Part shown: piece after piece, positions 3,529 through 6,321 of the stretch
How the letters are laid out: each line of letters opens with the position of its first letter
Position numbering within the stretch: position 1 is the first letter of the stretch
NCBI GenBank assembly: GCA_947627585.1
Contig: CANQWP010000047.1
Location: forward strand, 1-6,321
DNA: 6,321 bases
Source of the DNA: an uncultured Clostridia bacterium
GTDB taxonomy: Bacteria; Bacillota; Clostridia; Christensenellales; UBA1242
Direction: 5' to 3'
Notes under the pieces: generated by a model
Databases searched by the model: none
Seen by the model: only the letters and a program-made list of their open reading frames with translations
What the model was told of the DNA's origin: nothing
Made by a program: the position numbers and the translations under genes

Positions 3529-6321
3529 ATGGAAAAAGTAAATTGGAAAAAGACAATCTTTGATGCATTGGTCAGCGATGTTGCTGGCGTTATTGATGCC
3601 ATCAGCGAAAGAGATTCATTTATGCCAAATGAATTGAGGGACTCTTGGAGGAAGGTCCTCAATGTTTCTGATAAAGAGAAGAGAAATGCTGCTGTCGAAG
3701 AATTCGCACAGATTGTTGTTTTGAAATCTGAAGCAGAAGCAAACGAAAACGGCGTGACTTTCACCGATCACGATATTCTTGCTGCACAGCGTTATGTTTA
3801 TGGAAAACTTACCGCTTTGGCATATGGTCAAAAAAGAAATCGCCAAATCAGTCTTGACCGATTTGAAACCAAACAAAAAATCAAAGGCATCATTGATGAC
3901 GAAATTTTTAAAAAGGATTTGGAAGGGAAATTTCAAATTCTTGACAAAAAAATGGGGAGCTTTAATCCTTCAGTCGCAGGCATAAATACTGTATTGAATG
4001 ACGACTATGGCCAACTTTACACCTCCGACACATATAAGTCACTTTTGATGCCAGAAACGCAATATAAAGTTGCAATGGTTGAAGAATTGGCGAAGGACGT
4101 GCTTAAAGATGCAAAGGAAACGGCAAAGAAAGTTCGCAGTATCAGCACCACAATGGATCTTGTGACTGACAAAGAACTTCTTGAATATGCCGAAGACAAT
4201 ATTCAAAAAGGATTTTTGTCAAGCGAAGAAAAACGCGACGTTTCAAGAGCAAAGAGCGAATTCAGAATGGCAAAAGAGCAAGAAGAAAAAGCGGCTCGTG
4301 AAAAAGAACTTGCAGAAAGAGCAAAAAGAATTCATGACAACGATCCTCTTGTCAAATATGGCGACGAAATCATGAAAGAAGTTGCCAGATTGGCAACCAT
4401 TGAACGTGACATTGAAAGAGATTATCAAACCCATAAAGCTGCTCGTGAATTTGTGGAAAGACATAGGGACGAATTTGCTCCAATCACTCCAAAGCAAAAA
4501 AATGAAAAGGGCACAATGATTTTGGAAGGTGGAGAAGGCGAAGTTTTGGCTCAACAAGATGCAAAAGAATATTATCTCAAACTTTTCATTAATGAAGTTG
4601 AAAAAACTAGAGCGAAGATTGTTGCTGATCGTGAAGCTGCAAAGCCTCCAATTTCGTTGAGCATTGTGAAAGAAAGAAATGAAGAGGAATCTTCTCTTGA
4701 TTATGATATGGACACTTTGACAGCTTTGGTCGTTCGCGAGGCAGCACACGCTCAAAATGTTCAAGAAAGGAACGATATCGTCAGATATGGTGTTCAACAA
4801 GCAAGAGAGCTTGTTGGAGATGGTTCTTTGAATTGGAAAGACTTTTTGAAATATCTTGACAAAGAAGTTGACAAAGAAATTGAAAAAGAAAAGTTTGTTG
4901 AGGAAGAAGTCCTTCCAGACGGAACTGTTTATGGAAAAGTTGTCGATAATCAAACAAGTGATAATAGTCAAGCTGAGGAAACTCCTGTTGCAGAAGGCAT
5001 AGTTAAGAATGATGATCAGATTCCATCAGCTCCAGCAAACGGCAAAAAAGTAGGGAAAGTGCTTGGTGGAGTTCTTGGTGTTGTGGCTGTGGCAGCGCTT
5101 CTTGTGGGTGGAAGTCTTGGATACCAAACTTACTTGGATCATAAAAATGACAAGCCGGTTTCAGACCCAACAATAAAAGATGAATTGACCGCAGAACAAA
5201 TCGCTGCTATGGGCGTCGCAGATGCAAATGCAGTTGAATTTGATGCAAGCGCTGACAAAGACCATAATCTTACGAAATTTGAGACTCGTGATGGCTCTTT
5301 GAAAGTTGATGAAAAAATTCTTGCGGATGGCGTGAGCGAAGATCAACAAAAAGCATATGCAGAGAGCTTTGGAAAGACTTTTGCTTCTCGTGCTGCTGAC
5401 AAACTTAATGACGTTGGCGCAAATTTGAATAAAGAGGACATCGTTTCTCTTGCAGCCAGCGACAATCTTACTTCTGATCAGTTCATGGTTGTTTATCCTT
5501 CAAAGAATGGCAATTTCACAATTTCTGATGATTTTACAGCAGCTTTGACGGGTGCTCACATGACGGAAAGCATGGCAGAATCCGCAGTGACAAGTTATCA
5601 AGCCGCAATGCCAAAAGAGTATGCAGCAGGCTATGATGCATCAAGATATGATAAAGAACCAGATGTTCCTCAAAAAGCCCGTCTTAACTTGCAAGCAGCA
5701 GAGACAAAACAATTTGTGTTCGACGTTGCTTTGAAAGGAGAAACTTTTGATTTCAATGGAAAACAATATAGTGCTGATGAAATCGACTCTTTGATGACAG
5801 ACGGCAGTGTGCTTTATGCTCACGCAGAAAATGCAGAAGAAACAAAAATGGACTTTGCATTTGAGGGCTTTACAAAAGACCAGTTGACATATCAAGAAGA
5901 TTTTGAAACAGCATTTGCTGGCGATGCAATCACAATCACACTCACAAATGTTGAAGAGAAAACTGTCACTCCTCCAGTTGTTGATTACGACGCAACACGT
6001 GACTTTGCAGCAACCCTTGAGGGAGTTGTTGACGGAACTGTGAAGAACGGGTTCGTGGAAGGCAACAAAGTTTATATTGTGACAGAAGATGATCATCTTT
6101 ATGAACGCACTTTGCCGGAAGGGACAGACACAAGCACGCTTGATGACGCTCAGTTCAAAGCTGCAGTTGCCAATGCAACAGAAGGCGAAGTTGTCTATAA
6201 TGGATATAACGCAAAGGATGATGCAGGTAAAACAAACCTTGAGAATTTGCTTAGTCAAACAGATGCCAAAGGAAGAAGCCTTCTTACAGAAGCGCAAAAG
6301 AACACTGTAATTAAAAACATT
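3529..6321 (+). CDS. Large single-pass membrane protein of unknown function, 3'-partial
   Basis: The frame is open from ATG 3529 to the window edge: at least 931 codons with no stop, so the C-terminus is missing. I do not recognise the family. There is no N-terminal signal peptide. Residues 1-450 look cytoplasmic and mainly helical, with a highly charged K/E/R stretch at about 233-270 (likely coiled coil) and more charged helix to about 316. Residues 455-507 form an acidic, N/Q/P-containing linker. KK at 506-507 precedes one membrane helix at about 508-532, which has a G509/G513/G517 zipper and ends near Y532. Basic residues before the helix suggest N-terminus inside and C-terminus outside. 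Residues 533-931 are acidic and rich in A, D and T; TVTPPVV (812-818) looks like a hinge between two outer domains. I see no cysteine codon. Alanine codons are mostly GCT/GCA, unlike the upstream genes. A consensus promoter and GGAGG site suggest high expression. It could be a surface or envelope-spanning structural protein; this is a guess. Confidence 0.85.
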   Translation, partial: MEKVNWKKTIFDALVSDVAGVIDAISERDSFMPNELRDSWRKVLNVSDKEKRNAAVEEFAQIVVLKSEAEANENGVTFTDHDILAAQRYVYGKLTALAYGQKRNRQISLDRFETKQKIKGIIDDEIFKKDLEGKFQILDKKMGSFNPSVAGINTVLNDDYGQLYTSDTYKSLLMPETQYKVAMVEELAKDVLKDAKETAKKVRSISTTMDLVTDKELLEYAEDNIQKGFLSSEEKRDVSRAKSEFRMAKEQEEKAAREKELAERAKRIHDNDPLVKYGDEIMKEVARLATIERDIERDYQTHKAAREFVERHRDEFAPITPKQKNEKGTMILEGGEGEVLAQQDAKEYYLKLFINEVEKTRAKIVADREAAKPPISLSIVKERNEEESSLDYDMDTLTALVVREAAHAQNVQERNDIVRYGVQQARELVGDGSLNWKDFLKYLDKEVDKEIEKEKFVEEEVLPDGTVYGKVVDNQTSDNSQAEETPVAEGIVKNDDQIPSAPANGKKVGKVLGGVLGVVAVAALLVGGSLGYQTYLDHKNDKPVSDPTIKDELTAEQIAAMGVADANAVEFDASADKDHNLTKFETRDGSLKVDEKILADGVSEDQQKAYAESFGKTFASRAADKLNDVGANLNKEDIVSLAASDNLTSDQFMVVYPSKNGNFTISDDFTAALTGAHMTESMAESAVTSYQAAMPKEYAAGYDASRYDKEPDVPQKARLNLQAAETKQFVFDVALKGETFDFNGKQYSADEIDSLMTDGSVLYAHAENAEETKMDFAFEGFTKDQLTYQEDFETAFAGDAITITLTNVEEKTVTPPVVDYDATRDFAATLEGVVDGTVKNGFVEGNKVYIVTEDDHLYERTLPEGTDTSTLDDAQFKAAVANATEGEVVYNGYNAKDDAGKTNLENLLSQTDAKGRSLLTEAQKNTVIKNI
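5050..5124 (+). other. Single transmembrane helix with glycine zipper
   Basis: Codons 508-532 of the large gene encode an uninterrupted stretch of V, L, A and G with no charge apart from K510 at its inner edge. G509, G513 and G517 are spaced as GxxxGxxxG, and GG at 513-514 and 527-528 adds further small faces. Such patterns favour close packing of membrane helices, so the protein may form dimers or higher oligomers. The flanking KK (506-507) supports an N-inside orientation. Confidence 0.8.

Noticed and set aside
4243..4971. 242-codon minus-strand reading frame inside the large gene
   Set aside because: Its length is explained by the near absence of TTA, CTA and few TCA codons on the + strand; the F- and S-rich product shows no domain.
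5254..5289. EF-hand-like calcium loop (DKDHNLTKFE) in the outer part of the large protein
   Set aside because: The acidic residue expected at loop position 12 is missing, the usual glycine at position 6 is leucine, and there is no second copy.
5641..6297. 218-codon minus-strand reading frame, cysteine rich
   Set aside because: The cysteines arise from reverse-complemented GCA alanine codons of the large gene; there is no start signal or motif.

Overview
The window looks like chromosomal DNA of a low-to-moderate G+C Gram-positive bacterium (Bacillota, probably an uncultured clostridial lineage). The pointers are a comEC-to-holA order, strong GGAGG-type ribosome binding sites, a TTG start, a SigA-type consensus promoter, and AT-rich spacers with genes of roughly 40% G+C judged by eye. 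This placement is inference; there is no rRNA or other marker that fixes the taxon.

All supported genes are on the + strand. (1) Positions 1-1466 are the 3' part of comEC, the DNA-uptake channel. It is interrupted by an apparent one-base loss near position 500 and ends in a degenerate metallo-beta-lactamase-like tail. (2) Positions 1463-2368 are holA, the delta subunit of the DNA polymerase III clamp loader. It overlaps the comEC stop by a TTGA junction, so the two are translationally coupled. (3) After a 106-bp gap with a possible promoter, 2475-3068 encodes a 197-residue HD-domain protein, probably a metal-dependent phosphohydrolase. (4) Positions 3069-3528 are a very AT-rich spacer with an exact 19-bp tandem duplication, several inverted repeats, a possible minus-strand terminator and, at its end, a perfect TTGACA-N17-TATAAT promoter. 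(5) From 3529 to the window edge runs one uninterrupted reading frame of at least 931 codons. It encodes an unrecognised single-pass membrane protein with a cytoplasmic helical half of about 500 residues, one glycine-rich membrane helix and an acidic outer half of at least 400 residues.

The first part is a housekeeping DNA-metabolism cluster (DNA uptake, replication and a possible nucleotide or RNA phosphohydrolase). The last gene is a separate transcription unit with its own strong promoter and different codon choice, and it is the most novel object here. I found no tRNA, rRNA, CRISPR array, insertion sequence or recognisable defence system.
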